Assembly: GCA_023614405.1 (NCBI GenBank)
Contig: CM042689.1
Location: forward strand, 329,444,305 to 329,508,304
Direction: 5' to 3'
Length of the DNA: 64,000 bases
Source of the DNA: Avena insularis
Taxonomy: Eukaryota > Streptophyta > Magnoliopsida > Poales > Poaceae
Shown: piece after piece, positions 10,758 to 21,933 of the stretch
Layout of the letters: each line of letters begins with the position of its first letter
Position numbering within the stretch: the first letter of the stretch is position 1
Notes under the pieces: generated by a model
The model's input: the letters and a program-made list of their open reading frames with translations, nothing else
Databases searched by the model: none
Told to the model about the DNA's origin: nothing
Position numbers and translations under genes: made by a program

Positions 10758-12890
10758 GGTGAATCTCTCCCTCGAGATTCGGATTGGCTAGCAAATAGGT
10801 GAGGGTGGTCTTTCCGAAGATCATCTTCTCTTTCCCATGTTGCTTCCTCTTCGGTATGATGGTTCCATTGCACTTTGCAAAACTTGATAGTCTTTGTTCT
10901 TGTGACTCTTCTAGTCTCAAGAATCTTGATAAACTTTTCTTCATAAGTGAGATCACTTTCTAGTTGAACTTCTTCCAAAGGTATGGTATCCTTCAAAGAA
11001 GATTCTTCCATTTGGTGACATTTCTTAAGTGACTCACATGAAATACATTATGGATTTCTGATAGAGATCTTTGGCGGTTCAATTTCATAAGCAACTTCGC
11101 CTTTGCGACTCAGAATCTTGAATGGCCCAACATATCTTGGTGCCAACTTTCCTTTGACTCGAATCTTTTCACTCCACGAGTGGTGATACCTAAGATGGGC
11201 TCTATCACCAACCGTGGTGACCTCTCGCTTAGGATCTGCGTAGCTTTTACATCGGACTGTGCTATCTTCAACCTGTCCTTAACCAATTTGACTTTCTCTT
11301 GACTTCTTTGATAAGATCTGGCCCAAATAAACTCCTTTCTCCACACCATTCCATAACAATGGGGTGGTACACTTTCTCCCATAGAAACTCAAGCGGTGCC
11401 ATCTCAATCTTTGGCTTGATAGGTTGTTATAAGAAAATTCTGCGTAAAGGACTTTCGTCCAACTTGCCCCATAGTCTAGGGCACATGCCCTCAACATGTC
11501 TTCAATTTGGTTAGTCCTTTCCGTTTGTCCATCGGTTTGAGGATGAAAAGCGATCTGAATTCCAACCTCGTTCCCAATGACTCGTGTAGTCTCCAAAAAT
11601 GGGAAGTGAATTGGGTTCCCCTAGGACACAATACTCTTAGGCACACCGTGAAGGCATACAATTCTACTCATGTAGATTTTGGCTAACTTGGCACTGGTAT
11701 AAGTTGTCTTCACGGGTATGAAATGTGCCACTTTAGTTAAGCGATCCACTACTACCCATATGGAATCATATCTGATCTGGTCCTTGGTAATCTGGTGATG
11801 AAATCCATACCAATTTTGTCCCATTTCCAATCAGGAATAGGTAGTGGTTGAAGTAAACGGCTGGTTTTGATGCTCCTTTTACTCTACTACACATCACACA
11901 AAGCGATATGCTCGCGATGTCCCTCTTGAGATTGTTCCACCAAAATCTTTCTTTCATGTCCATATACATTTTGGTGTTACCGGATGAATAGAATCTGGAG
12001 AGTTGTGGGCTTCTTGTAGAATCAGTTTCCGCATTTCGGATCTTGTGGAACACAAATCGTTTCCGTGCCCTAAAGTACCTTGTTCGTCTACATGGAAACT
12101 TTTAGCTTTCCCTTGGTCAATATTTTTCTTAATCTCCTCAATTTCTTTATCGGTCTTTTGAGCTTCTGAATCTTGTCCAACAAAGTGGGTTGGACTTCTA
12201 AATACATGAGATGTCCTTGAGCACAATCTCCAATCTGAGTTCTTTGAATTGCTTACACAAATCATCGGCAATTACGCCTTTGGTAAGGCCATTCACAAAT
12301 ACCTTACGACTTAGAGCATCTGCTACAACATTTGCTTTAGGGTGGTATTGCAAACTTAAGTCATAGTCCTTGATAAGCTCTAACCATCTTCTTTGTCTCA
12401 TATTGATTTCCTTATGGGTGAAGATATACTTCAAACTCTTGTGATCGGTGAACACTTCACAACGCTTTCCCAAAAGGTAATGTCTCCATGTTTTGAGTGC
12501 ATGGACGTGAGGCTAACTCAAATCATGAGTAGGATAGTTTACTTCATGTGTTTTGAGTTGTCTCGAGGCATAGGCCACAACTTTACCGTCTTGCATAAGT
12601 CGGCACCCAAACCTTGATGAGACGCATCACGGTATACTTGGAAATCCTTTTCCAAATCTGGCACATAGAACCGGTCTTTGTCACAAGTCTCTTCTTCAAT
12701 TCTTGAAAGTCTTCACAACCTTGCACCAAGCAAACTTCTTGTCTTTCTTTAACAATTCAGTCATGGGCTTAGCAACCTTTGAGAAATTCTCAATGAATCT
12801 TCTGTAGTAACCTGCTAAGCCAAGGAAACTACGAACTTCTTTCACATTCTTGGGAGATTCCCATTCATCACAAATGAAACCTTAGCAGGA
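10754..12890 (-). pseudogene. pol: pol C-terminal part: RNase H, integrase, chromodomain (element D)
   Basis: This stretch is fragmented across frames. From right to left: the [14 protein letters not shown] thumb (about 12800); RNase H ([18 protein letters not shown], 12473-12400); the integrase zinc-binding region (NTKMYMDMKERFWWNNLKRD, then C-x2-C); the integrase core, with [20 protein letters not shown] and HPQTDGQTERTNQ; and a C-terminal chromodomain (ILETRRVTRTKTIKF, then VQWNHHTEEEATWERED). Several frameshifts and a stop in the core after HGVPKSIVS make it non-functional. Domain order RT-RNaseH-INT-chromodomain is standard for chromoviruses. Confidence 0.85.
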
Positions 12891-14093
12891 TCAATCACTT
12901 TCGCCATCCTTTGTCATAACATGACCAAGAAAACCAACTTCCTCTAACCAGAACTCACACTTGCTGAATTTGGCATAAAGTTTATGCTCTCTCAACTTCT
13001 CAAGTATCAAGCGCAAGTGTCCTTCATGTTCTTCTTTGCTCTTGGAGTAGACTAAGATGTCATTGATGAAAACGACAACGAACTTATCAAGAAATTCCAT
13101 GAACACCTTGTTCATCATATTCATGAAGTATGCTGGAGCATTGGTTAAGCCGAAAGGCATTACGGTATACTCATACAATCCATACCTTGTGGTGAATGTT
13201 GTTTTAGGTATGTCTTGCTCTCTTATCTTGAGTTGAAAATAGCCTGATCGGAGATCAATCTTCGAGAACACACATGCTCCTTCAAGCTGATCAAATAAGT
13301 CGTTGATTCTAGGCAAAGGATATTTGTTCTTGATAGTTACCTCATTGAGTGAACGGTAATCTATGCATAACCTTTGGCTTCTATCTTTCTTCTCCACGAA
13401 CAATACTGGGGCTCCCCAAGATGAAGAACTTGGTTGGATAAATCCTTTCTGCAACTGTTCTCCTAATTGCTTCTTGAGCTCTTTTAGTTCATCAGCTGAC
13501 ATTTTGTATGGTCTCTTTGCTATTGGTCCATAACCTGGTACCAAATCTATCAGAAATTCCACATCTCTATCTGGTGGCATTCCTGGCAATTCTTCCGGAA
13601 ATACATCCGGATACTCACACACAATTGGCACACTGTCCATGCTAACCCCCTTAAGAGAATTAATCTTACTTCTTTTGGATTCAAAGTTTGACCTGAATTT
13701 TATTCTTTTTCCTTCTGGGGTTGTGAGTGTAACAGTACGATTAGCACAATCTAGCACTCCTTCATATTTAGCCATCCAATCCATCCCTAAAATTACATCC
13801 AATCCTTGGGAATCTAGGATTATTAGGTTTACTGGGAACTTATGCTTTCCAAACTCTATGACCAGATCCCGACATCCAAGACTTACTATCATATCTCCAC
13901 CCGGAGAACTAACTTTTATTGGACACCCAATGTTTTCAGATGCAAACCCATTTCTATCAACAAATGCTTTTGATATGAATGAATGAGATGCACCAGTGTC
14001 AAAGAGTACAAATGCTGGAATGGAATTGAGTCTGAACTTACCAAAGACGTCGGGTTCCTCATAGACCTCCTCCACATTGATGTGGTTAACCAT
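12891..14093 (-). pseudogene. pol: Protease and reverse transcriptase (element D), active-site change
   Basis: A 400-codon open frame. The retropepsin motif [12 protein letters not shown] is near residue 32, with the second signature (DVILGMDW) near residue 98. RT follows with [58 protein letters not shown] and MPFGLTNAP. The catalytic F-[IV]-D-D box reads F-I-N-D (Asn codon at 13064-13062), so the first of the paired aspartates is lost. The frame is cut by a frameshift after [10 protein letters not shown]. The start at 14093 is a frame entry after the gag knuckle, not a true initiation site. Confidence 0.88.
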
Positions 14094-15132
14094 CCTTTCT
14101 GAAAAGGATTGGGCTTGTTAGGTCCTTCAACTTTCTTCTCGTGGCACTCATTAGCATAATGCCCCGACTTCTTGCATTTGAAGCATTCAACTGGTGATGT
14201 CTCTTTTGGCGGTGACTTCCACTTCCACTACCATTACCACTGGTGGCTCTTATGTCCACTCTTGTGGTTCTTATACTTGTCATTGTCATGACTGCGGTGA
14301 TGCTTGTTGTCATGACGGTTGTGGTTGTGGTGCTTGTTGAATTTCCCATGCTTATGGGATCCTGAGCTTCCACTGTCATCATAGTAAGATCGTTTGTGAG
14401 ACGATCCCGAGCTGTGCTTGTCGGAGTGTTTCCTCTTCCTACTCTCGACTTGCTTCATCTTATTCTCCAAAATAGCAGCCTTGTCACACAGAGACTGATA
14501 AGTTGGAACATATGCCACAGACAACTGCAAGTTTAGCTCATCATTCAAGCCCTTCCAGAAACTTTTCCTTTCTTTTGGCATCTGTGTCAACCTCATCCGG
14601 TGCATAGCGCGCCAGATTGTTGAACTCTTCTATATATTCAGCCACGCTACGGTGGCACTGCTTCAGGTTGTGAAACTCCTTCTTTTTCAGGCTCATCATT
14701 CCTGATGAGATATGAGCAGTGCGAAAACCATCTTCAAAGATAGCCCAAGTCACCTCATCGATAGGAGTGGTGATTTGGAAGTTGTCCCACCATGTGGCGG
14801 CTGGCCCTTCCAACAGATGCTTCTGAACTGACCTTTTCAGCATCCGTCATTACGGTCACTAAGTCCTTGTTCACAGAACGTAGCCAATCATTGGCCACCA
14901 TGGGATCAGTCGTCCCCGAAAACTTTGCTGGCCTCAAACGCAGAAATCTGGTGAGCATATCAAAGCCCGGATGGTTGTTGTTGTTGTTGTTGTTATTGGG
15001 GTTGTTGTTGTTGTTATTCTGGTTTTGGATGAACGTTGTCATCATCTGCATAAGCTGTGTTTGTGCATTCATCATTTGTTGCATTTCCGGGGTGATGTTG
15101 TTGGGGTTGGGGTTTGCGCGACGGGGAGGCAT
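14094..15132 (-). pseudogene. gag: gag (element D), three frameshifts
   Basis: ATG at 15132 (MPPRRANPNPNN) follows an acceptor-like ACCACAG. The N-terminal arm is rich in Q, M and N, with poly-Asn encoded by a GTT-repeat stretch (14974-15020). The capsid core has RLRPAKFSGTTDPMVANDWL and, after a frameshift near 14845, ATWWDNFQ…EEFNNLARY. A second frameshift near 14570 leads to a His/Ser/Lys-rich linker. A single CX2CX4HX4C zinc knuckle (CFKCKKSGHYANEC) is at about 14185-14140. A third frame change precedes the protease. It packages the element RNA in the intact family; this copy is broken. Confidence 0.85.
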
Positions 15133-15361
15133 CTGTGGTTTGTTCAAATGGAGATAAGAATGAGATACCCATACATGATTCATGCACAATACATCACATA
15201 AACAAACACATAGCATGCAACACAAGGATAAAAGCTCAATAACAAAATAACGAAGTCTCAAAGTAAAACACACAAGTGGCAAGCCATCCACATATCGGAT
15301 GGTCCAATAATAAGTTCACAAATAACAAGTATGATAATAAAAGATAACCGAGTAGTCAAGT

Positions 15362-16163
15362 CTACTCATCAGCATCAATCTCCTCCTGGACAAAAGTAAG
15401 ACCTGCGTTCTCCATCGCGGTCTTGTTCTCCTCAATAGTAGTGGTCAAGGACTCGATCTTGGTCTTGAGAGCCCTCTTCTAGGAGCGAAGCCTCTCAATC
15501 ACCATCTGCTGCTGCTCTAGCTCGAAATCCTTGGACTTCAGTTCTTCAGTCATGTCCGGGATCTTCTTGTTCCTATCCTGGACGCGTTTCTCCTGACTCT
15601 TGAACTTGCGGTCCTGGGTCTCGAACTTTGCCTCCATTTCCTTGACTATCTCGTCCTGCTGTGCGAAAAGCTTGTCCTTCTCGCGGTTACACTGAGCTTC
15701 GTCATTCTTGAGCATGACATTGGTCTGTCGTGTCCACGTGCCTAATAAGAGACTCTAAGTCCTGGAGATAGAGACGTATCGGCTCTGCTGCGTCCCTCGA
15801 GTCGTCCTCAAAGTCAATGGACTCTCCATCATCATCACGTCTTCCGAAGACGTGGAAGTGGGTGCCCCTAACCTGTCGGGAGTGACGGCCTAACAAACGT
15901 CCTATCAGGTCCTGCATGACAACCTCCATGCCTCTCTCCCTGTCATCGTGCATAAGCTTGAAAACGATGGCCTCTGTAGTAGGCTCCGTCTGGCGTCCGG
16001 GCTGGTTCCCCTTGAAGCCCCAGAGGTCCTTCCTCTCGAACTTGGTGAGTGGGTGCACCATAATGGTGGGAAGAGGGAGATTGAGCAAAGTGGTAAGCTC
16101 AACGATACGCGGACCAAAACGGGTACCCTGGAACTCCTCAACAGTGCTGATGGTAATAGGCAT
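15362..16163 (-). pseudogene. ORF0b: extra ORF before gag with C-terminal coiled coil (element D)
   Basis: About 267 codons between the PBS and gag, with ATG at 16163 directly after …TAAATAG. The N-terminal 150 residues are of no family I recognise (start MPITISTVEEFQG, then an RFGPRIVELTTLLNLPLP segment). After a frameshift near 15710 the frame is strongly charged and heptad-like (EKDKLFAQQDEIVKEMEAKF and on), predicting a coiled coil. An in-frame TAG at 15481-15479 interrupts it before the apparent natural stop at 15364-15362. It is not gag, protease or envelope-like. Extra ORFs called orf0 upstream of gag have, as I recall, been reported in the rice elements RIRE3 and RIRE8. Confidence 0.6.
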
Positions 16164-16360
16164 CTATTTATAAGATAGAAAAGTTAGGACAACACAATTT
16201 TAAGATAAAACAAGACAAACATTTCATACATATCCATGGAACACAAAAATCACACAAGTCATGCATACATAATTCCATTACATCAGTCAAGGTCCAAACT
16301 TATTTAAGGTATCATTTTGGAAAATAATGTGATAGGTGGTGGTCAACTAACGAAGTGTGT

Positions 16361-16867
16361 TCACAATCCTATCTCATTGGATCTGGTGGCTAACACAATG
16401 TTCCTAGAAGCAATCCACCTATCTTGTTCACATGATTCCATCATTAAGTCTATAATATCTCCTCTTAAGGTTTGGTTGGTGGCTTCCAACTCTTGGGTAA
16501 GTTCCTTCTCTTTCTCTAAGTCTTTTTGGAGGTTGAGCATTCTGCACTTGACTCTAGCACTAAGTTCCTTGATAGTCCTCCAAGCTGCTTCTCTGGCTGA
16601 CTCAAAGAATGTGGTGTGCATCACAGTGTTGGTGTACATGCAGAAGCCTCTTTCTTTGTGGTTGTCTTCCTTGTTTTTGTACAAGTGAAGTTGCACCCAC
16701 CAGTACTCCACTCCTTCATCCATCACTAGAAAGCCTTTGTAAACAGCTGCACCATGTGCTTCCATTGCCACCATGAGGTCCTTGAGAATTTTGGGAAACT
16801 CAGTTTCACACTCCAAGGTCATGGTCATGAGTGGTCCTTTCTTCACGGCTTCGTTGATGGAGTTCAT
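16361..16867 (-). CDS. ORF0a: first extra ORF of element D, 168 aa, function unknown
   Basis: An uninterrupted frame from ATG 16867 to a stop at 16361, only 128 bases past the PBS, so it would be the first ORF on a full-length transcript. It is preceded by TCTCTATTTGTAG, which resembles a 3' splice site. The first 90 residues contain aromatic/Trp segments (VEYWWVQLHLY); the last 70 are charged and helical (LNLQKDLEKEKELTQELEAT), a likely coiled coil. No transmembrane segment and no known domain. It survives without stops while gag and pol next to it are broken. Confidence 0.55.
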   Translation of the reverse strand: MNSINEAVKKGPLMTMTLECETEFPKILKDLMVAMEAHGAAVYKGFLVMDEGVEYWWVQLHLYKNKEDNHKERGFCMYTNTVMHTTFFESAREAAWRTIKELSARVKCRMLNLQKDLEKEKELTQELEATNQTLRGDIIDLMMESCEQDRWIASRNIVLATRSNEIGL

Positions 16868-16994
16868 CTACAAATAGAGAGGAGAATGAGAAGATTAGAA
16901 AAGTTTACGAGAAGAATAGACAAGTGTAGAAGTAGTTAAAATATTTCTTTAGTGGTTTCCAATCCTAGGGTCATAATCCTACAGGCAACACAGT

Positions 16995-17006
16995 GCTCTG
17001 ATACCA
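16995..17006 (-). other. Primer-binding site of element D (tRNA-iMet)
   Basis: The minus strand reads TGGTATCAGAGC two bases inside the 5' LTR end (…ATCTTACA|GA). Confidence 0.95.
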
Positions 17007-17008
17007 TC

Positions 17009-20000
17009 TGTAAGATCCCTCCTTTGTAAAGGAAAAGGATCCCTGTGATTGCAATGCTAGTCCCTGGATCAATGCTAGCATCCATAGTTTAAGATGAAGT
17101 ACACAGATACAAAGGTCGTTTATTACATTCATTACAGAGATAAAACATAGTCTTTTACAACTCAGGGCCAAAGGCCAAATACAAGAGTTTATGGAATAAG
17201 TAAATAAACATAAGTCTTCATCTTCATGTGCCACAGGCAAGCATGTTGAGTGTAGACTCATGACTCCTACTCATCATCGGAGTAACCTGCAACATCACAA
17301 GTTACAGCCACAGTGGGTCAATACTTTGGAATAGTATTGGCAAGTGATACCTTAGTTTTATTTTAAGTGGACTATATTACTATATGCATTTTGGCTAAGT
17401 GTAGCTTGGCTTGCTTTGCTCAAAATAGGTTTTTCCTATTAGTTGAAATCACTAAGTTTTTCTTTGTCAAAACTTCCCAAGAAACCACCAATAGTCATTG
17501 GGGTCCTTCACCCTTGTTCACCCACAAGTTTTACTTAGAAGTTGGAGTGATGAGATTCTTGTAGCTTCCATGTCTTGATGCTCAAGTTGTCCATTGCCAT
17601 GGACTTGGCTAAATCTTAGATTTTCCATCTGCAGAGGTTGTGCACTTTCCCACCAGACTTGGTTTCCCAAGACAGGACCTTTCAGAAGCCTTTCCTTAGT
17701 CAAATGGACGCGCTCCAACCTATCATTCCCACTACCACCAACTGTCCAAGTGACTAAGTTCTAGCAACCTATATGATCATGGCAGCCCATATTGCCAAGT
17801 GGTTGCCTGTAAGCTTTCTCAACACTTGGCCTCCAAATCCCTTTGTGCCTGGGTGGCATACCACAAGTGAGATACACAAGCCAAATCCATGGCCTTGTGT
17901 AACCACTCAACCAAAACCACCATTCAAGTCCCATTCCACCCGGAAGTTCATTGACTTAGTTGTTTTATTAAGAAAAGCATGAGTCCCAAAGGACTTAGAA
18001 TTATTTCACCATAGCATGTACATACTTCACCAACCCTTGTTTTCTACTAGCTAGGCTAAGCATGGCATAGTAACTTAACTTAGGAAAATTCCCTAGCAAT
18101 TCTACAATTCTACACTACATAGGATTTCCCAACATAGCATTTGGCAAAAGTAGCATGCAAGACTTAGCAAAATAATTCTAATGCTTATTCAAAATAAAGG
18201 ATGGAAATATCATGAAGTATCACTTGCCTTGGTAATGGGGAGAGTAGCACTCTTCACAATCACAATCACTAGCAAAATCTACACAAAAATTTGTAGCATA
18301 CAATTACACACAATTTATATACAATCAAAAATATGAATGCATGTATGCAAGAATTTACTAAGTGATGATTTTGAAAAATCTACCAAGCAAGTGCATGATA
18401 CAGAAACATAACAAGTCACAAAGTTTGCTAACTAAACTTATTTAGCCTTAAAACAATTTGCTAAACAAAAACTATACTCAAAATGGACCTAAACTTGTTT
18501 CTGCATACAAAGTCATTTTAACAGATACTATTTGTTAAACACATTGCACATTCAGAAAGGCCTTGATTCACTGATTCCAACGGTATAAAGTTTGTAAAAT
18601 TCTAACGTGGAAAACTCAAGTTATAGCCCTTTGAAAATTTGATCTAAATCTGATTTGAATTTCTATTTTTGAATCAGCCCTAGCCACGCGTCACGATATT
18701 ACTGGCGTGCGTTACTTTACGGATCACCCTTCCGCTACCGCAGGATCTAAATAAATCGCACGGTCCTGACGTACCTCTTTCGCTGATAAGTGATTCTATC
18801 CTGTCTTGGATCTAGATCTAGCGCTCGAGCATCGACCATGTCTGGCGGTAGCGGCGTCAATGACGGCGGAGCGCTCTGTATATGGCGGCGCTAGCGTTTC
18901 AGGTCATGCGCGTGAGGGAGAAGGGTCATACCTGAACCGCAGGAGGCTGCTGATGCTCAAGGTGGCGTTGGTTTGCGAAGGGGCGCGTTGATACGGCGAG
19001 GATTTCTTGTCAGAGTAGAGAAGGCGACGTCGACGCGGTCGATCGTCGGCGTTGGCGGTTCCTCGTCGCGCTAAGCCAAGATAAGGGTACCGTTAGATGC
19101 GCACATCGGCGTAGATTCTAGGTGCACAAGTCGGGGCAAGGCGGTGGCTACTTACGGAGGAAGTCGCGGAGTTCATGCAGAGAACGGTGGCGGCCGTCGT
19201 CGGCGTTCTTTGGAGCTACGGGTCATGTGAGGTCAAAAGGAAAGTGTCAGTGGGTGCGCAAGGACTCGCTGAACCTGTTAGCATGAACGAGAGACAGAGG
19301 GGAGCACGGAACTCACCGGAATTCGCCGGCGCAGTCGTCGGAACAGCAGCGGCGTCGTGCGAGTTGTGGGCAGCCTGGTGGTGTGGATGCGAAATTGTTT
19401 GGGGGGAAATGGTCGCGAGGATGGGGGGATCTTATAGCCCGAGGCTCGACAAGAAACGCTCGCTGTATCAATGCCAATTAAGCTCGCGAAATCAGTGCAG
19501 CAACGGGCATCGGCGGAGGTCGTGCGCGGAATCAGGGGAAGACGAAGCTGACGTGGAGGAGGCCCGCTTGTCGGTAGTCTGTGAAGTGGAGGTGGGGTCT
19601 GTCGTCATTGGGTGGGTGTGCTTTCAGCGTCGGAGAAAAAGAAATGCCCCGGGTGGGCTAGTTGGGCCTGTTCAGATGCTGGGCTAGATTCCTGGCGCCT
19701 GGCCTTTTTCCTTTGTTTTCTTCTTTTCTTTTTCTATTTCGATTTTCAGGAATGGTTTTGATATGAATTCAAACTCTTTTTGAATTCAAATCATTCTGGT
19801 TTTTTTTGTAGGATGCAGTAGTCTCCAATACAGGCATAATGTCACGTGGTTGCTTTGAAAAGGCTTGGTCAAGCTTGGAGATCAAAATAACAGAGATTAG
19901 GCACTTGGTTTGCAAAATTTGAAAAATGGTTTTTGAATTTATTTCCAAGTTTGTAAAACTTGGTTCAAACCATACTCAATCCTTTCTATGAGGAAGACAA

Positions 20001-20186
20001 ACAAACTAAGTTTAAAACCACTCAAACTTTCAAATGGTGATGGCCATTTGATTTAAATCTGTTCACATAAAATCATAGCACCATGTGCTTCTGTTTTTCT
20101 GAAATGAGTTTGAAATTTGATCTCAAATCTATATGCATGCATGAATGATATGCAAACTTTGAAATTATGATTTTAGGGATGTTACA
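17009..20186 (-). repeat. 5' LTR of element D (3178 bp)
   Basis: It has the same termini as the 3' LTR copy (TGTAACATCCC at 20186, GGGATCTTACA at 17009). It is near-identical to 7569-10741 over the AT-rich flanks but differs by many substitutions and small indels in the GC-rich island (about 18690-19640). A TATA-like GGCTATAAGATCC lies on the minus strand at about 19440-19430 (and 9995-9985 in the other copy) and is a possible promoter. A 170-codon antisense frame (plus 19175-19687) is not preserved in the other LTR. Confidence 0.95.
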
Positions 20187-20191
20187 TGCCT
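20187..20191. repeat. Target-site duplication of D (right copy, TGCCT)
   Basis: Exact match to 7564-7568; it marks the right boundary of element D in solo LTR B. Confidence 0.95.
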
Positions 20192-20282
20192 GATATGGAT
20201 ATTCAAAGAACATTACAATAACTCATGGATACATATGAAATATAATCATCTCTATGATTGCCTCTAGGGCATATTTCCTTCA

Positions 20283-20712
20283 TGTAACCCGACATCTTAA
20301 TGGCGTGCTCACTAACGGAACTCTCTTCCTCCATCTTGCAGTTAAAGAATTTCTCAGAGATCTCATATCTCTCAGAACGATCCTGAGTCTGAAACATAGT
20401 TTTCAGTTCCTCAAGAATCTCAAAGTGCCCGGGGAACTCCTCAAAACAATTTTGAAGGTCCGATTCCATAGCAAACAACATGGTGCTCTTAATCACACCA
20501 TAATCATCCTTGCGCGACTGATAAACAGCTTTCTCATCAGCCGGCGCATCTACAGCAGGGGCGTCACCTAGCGCTTTCTCAAGGACATAGTCCTTTTGTC
20601 CGCCAGAGAGAATGATTCTCAGATTGCGGAACCAGTTGGTGAAGTTAGACCCATTATTCTTAAGCTTTTCTTTCTCAGCAAAAAAGTTGAAGTTGAAGTT
20701 GGACTTATCCAT
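20283..20712 (-). pseudogene. gag: gag, N-terminal half (element A)
   Basis: ATG at 20712 opens MDKSNFNFNFFAEKEKL, followed by SNFTNWFRNLRIIL, LEKALGDAP and LKTMFQTQDRSERYEISEKFF, the usual order in Angela/BARE Gag. The frame is open until it is cut at the KMSGY segment by solo LTR B (from 20282). The continuation is at 6367-6049. The start lies nine bases after TTTTGTAG, an acceptor-like sequence. Product role: capsid protein that packages the element RNA in cytoplasmic particles. Confidence 0.88.
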
Positions 20713-21920
20713 TTGATCTACAAAATTTGCAAGTACAATTTAGACTATGTTCATGATAACTAGTTCAACTTAATCAAATTACTAGATGAACTCCCACTAA
20801 ATTCAACATCCCTCAAGTTGTTTAGTGAACATGATCCAAATTGACCACACCTAATCCGATCTTCACGAGAAGAGATGTGGTTTCAATGGTGGACAAAAAA
20901 GTGTCGATCATATCATTCATATGACTCATGCTTAACCTTTTGGTTTGTGTGTTCCGAGGCCATGTCTGTACATGCTAGGCTCGTCAAGTCAAACCCAAGT
21001 ATTTCCGCGTGTGCAAAACTGGCTTGCACCCGTTGTATGTGAACGTAGAGTTTATAGCACTCGATCATCACGTGATGCTTGAACACGACGAACTTTCGCA
21101 ACGGTGCATACATGGGGAGAACACAGTTTTATCTTGATCTTTAAGTGAGGAATCATCTTATAATGCTACCGTCGCGATCTAAGCATAATAAGATACATAA
21201 AAGGATAAACAACACATGCATATAATTTTATGTGACATGGTATAGCCAATCTCCGTGCAATGATCTCCATCTTGTGTGTGCCAGCATGATCTCCATCACT
21301 CCACCATGATTGCCTCCACCGCGAATAGCAACTACAACTATTGCTAACTACTTAGCGATAAAGTAAAGCTATTACATGGCGTATAATAAGTTGACACACA
21401 GGTCATACACAATTATAAAGACAACCATATGGCTCCTGCCGATTGTGTACTCATCGACATGCAAGTCGTGAAACATTACAAAACATGATCATTGCATACA
21501 ACATACACATCACATCTTGGGCCATACCATATCACAGAAACACTCCCTGCAAAAACAAGTTAGACGCCTCTACTTTGTTGTTGCATGTTTTACGTGGCTT
21601 ATGGCAGTAACAAGCTAAGAACGATTCTTACCTACGGAAAGCCACAACGGTGATATTATGGTTGCCAACATCTGGTGTAAATCCCATGACAACTATAGTG
21701 AGAGAAACTGGTATCCACCAGCCGCATGTGTGGAACAAGCCACACGTCAAGTGCGGAGCCGGTCTCACGAACGAGGTCGCGTAAAGTTGGCTTGGACCGC
21801 TTCGATATCACTATCTCGCGTCATAAGAAGTACACAACAAGAGGCTTGCAACATAAAACATCAACGCCCACAACAAGCATGTTGCGTTCTACTCGTGAAA
21901 AACATCTACGCATAGATCTA
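20713..21920 (-). other. Leader of element A between PBS and gag
   Basis: About 1.2 kb with no supported coding frame; small frames (minus 20913-21113, plus 21658-21953) have no family features. The leader of element F (about 48950-49997) is recognisably related, with shared blocks around the GAACTCCCACT and AATCCGATC motifs. Confidence 0.65.
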
Positions 21921-21932
21921 GCTCTGATACCA
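21921..21932 (-). other. Primer-binding site of element A (tRNA-iMet)
   Basis: The minus strand reads TGGTATCAGAGC one base inside the LTR end. Confidence 0.95.
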
Positions 21933-21933
21933 C

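Larger units (their letters stand above)
7569..20186 (-). mobile_element. Element D: complete Ty3/gypsy chromovirus, 12.6 kb
   Basis: It is complete by structure: two LTRs (7569-10741 and 17009-20186), PBS, PPT and a perfect TGCCT target-site duplication. In transcription order (right to left): 5' LTR, PBS, ORF0a, ORF0b, gag, protease, RT, RNase H, integrase, chromodomain, PPT, 3' LTR. The chromodomain-like C-terminus (KVQWNHHTEEEATWE) places it in the chromoviruses, probably the Tekay/Del lineage. The LTRs are nearly identical outside one GC-rich island, so insertion was fairly recent, yet coding has many frameshifts and the RT active site is changed. Confidence 0.93.
6368..20282 (-). mobile_element. 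Element B: solo copia LTR in A's gag, itself split by D
   Basis: On the minus strand the LTR starts at 20282 with TGAAGGAAATATGCCC (an Angela-relative terminus), is broken at 20191 by element D, resumes at 7568 and ends …ATCCCTACA at 6368. Net length is about 1.29 kb. There is no PBS, internal region or second LTR; gag of A flanks both sides. Flanking pentamers are TGTAG (6363-6367) and TGTAA (20283-20287), a 4/5 match consistent with an old target-site duplication. It is therefore a solo LTR left by recombination between LTRs, rather than a truncated element. Confidence 0.8.

Noticed and set aside
19175..19687. 170-codon plus-strand frame in D's 5' LTR
   Set aside because: Antisense to the element and not open in the other LTR.
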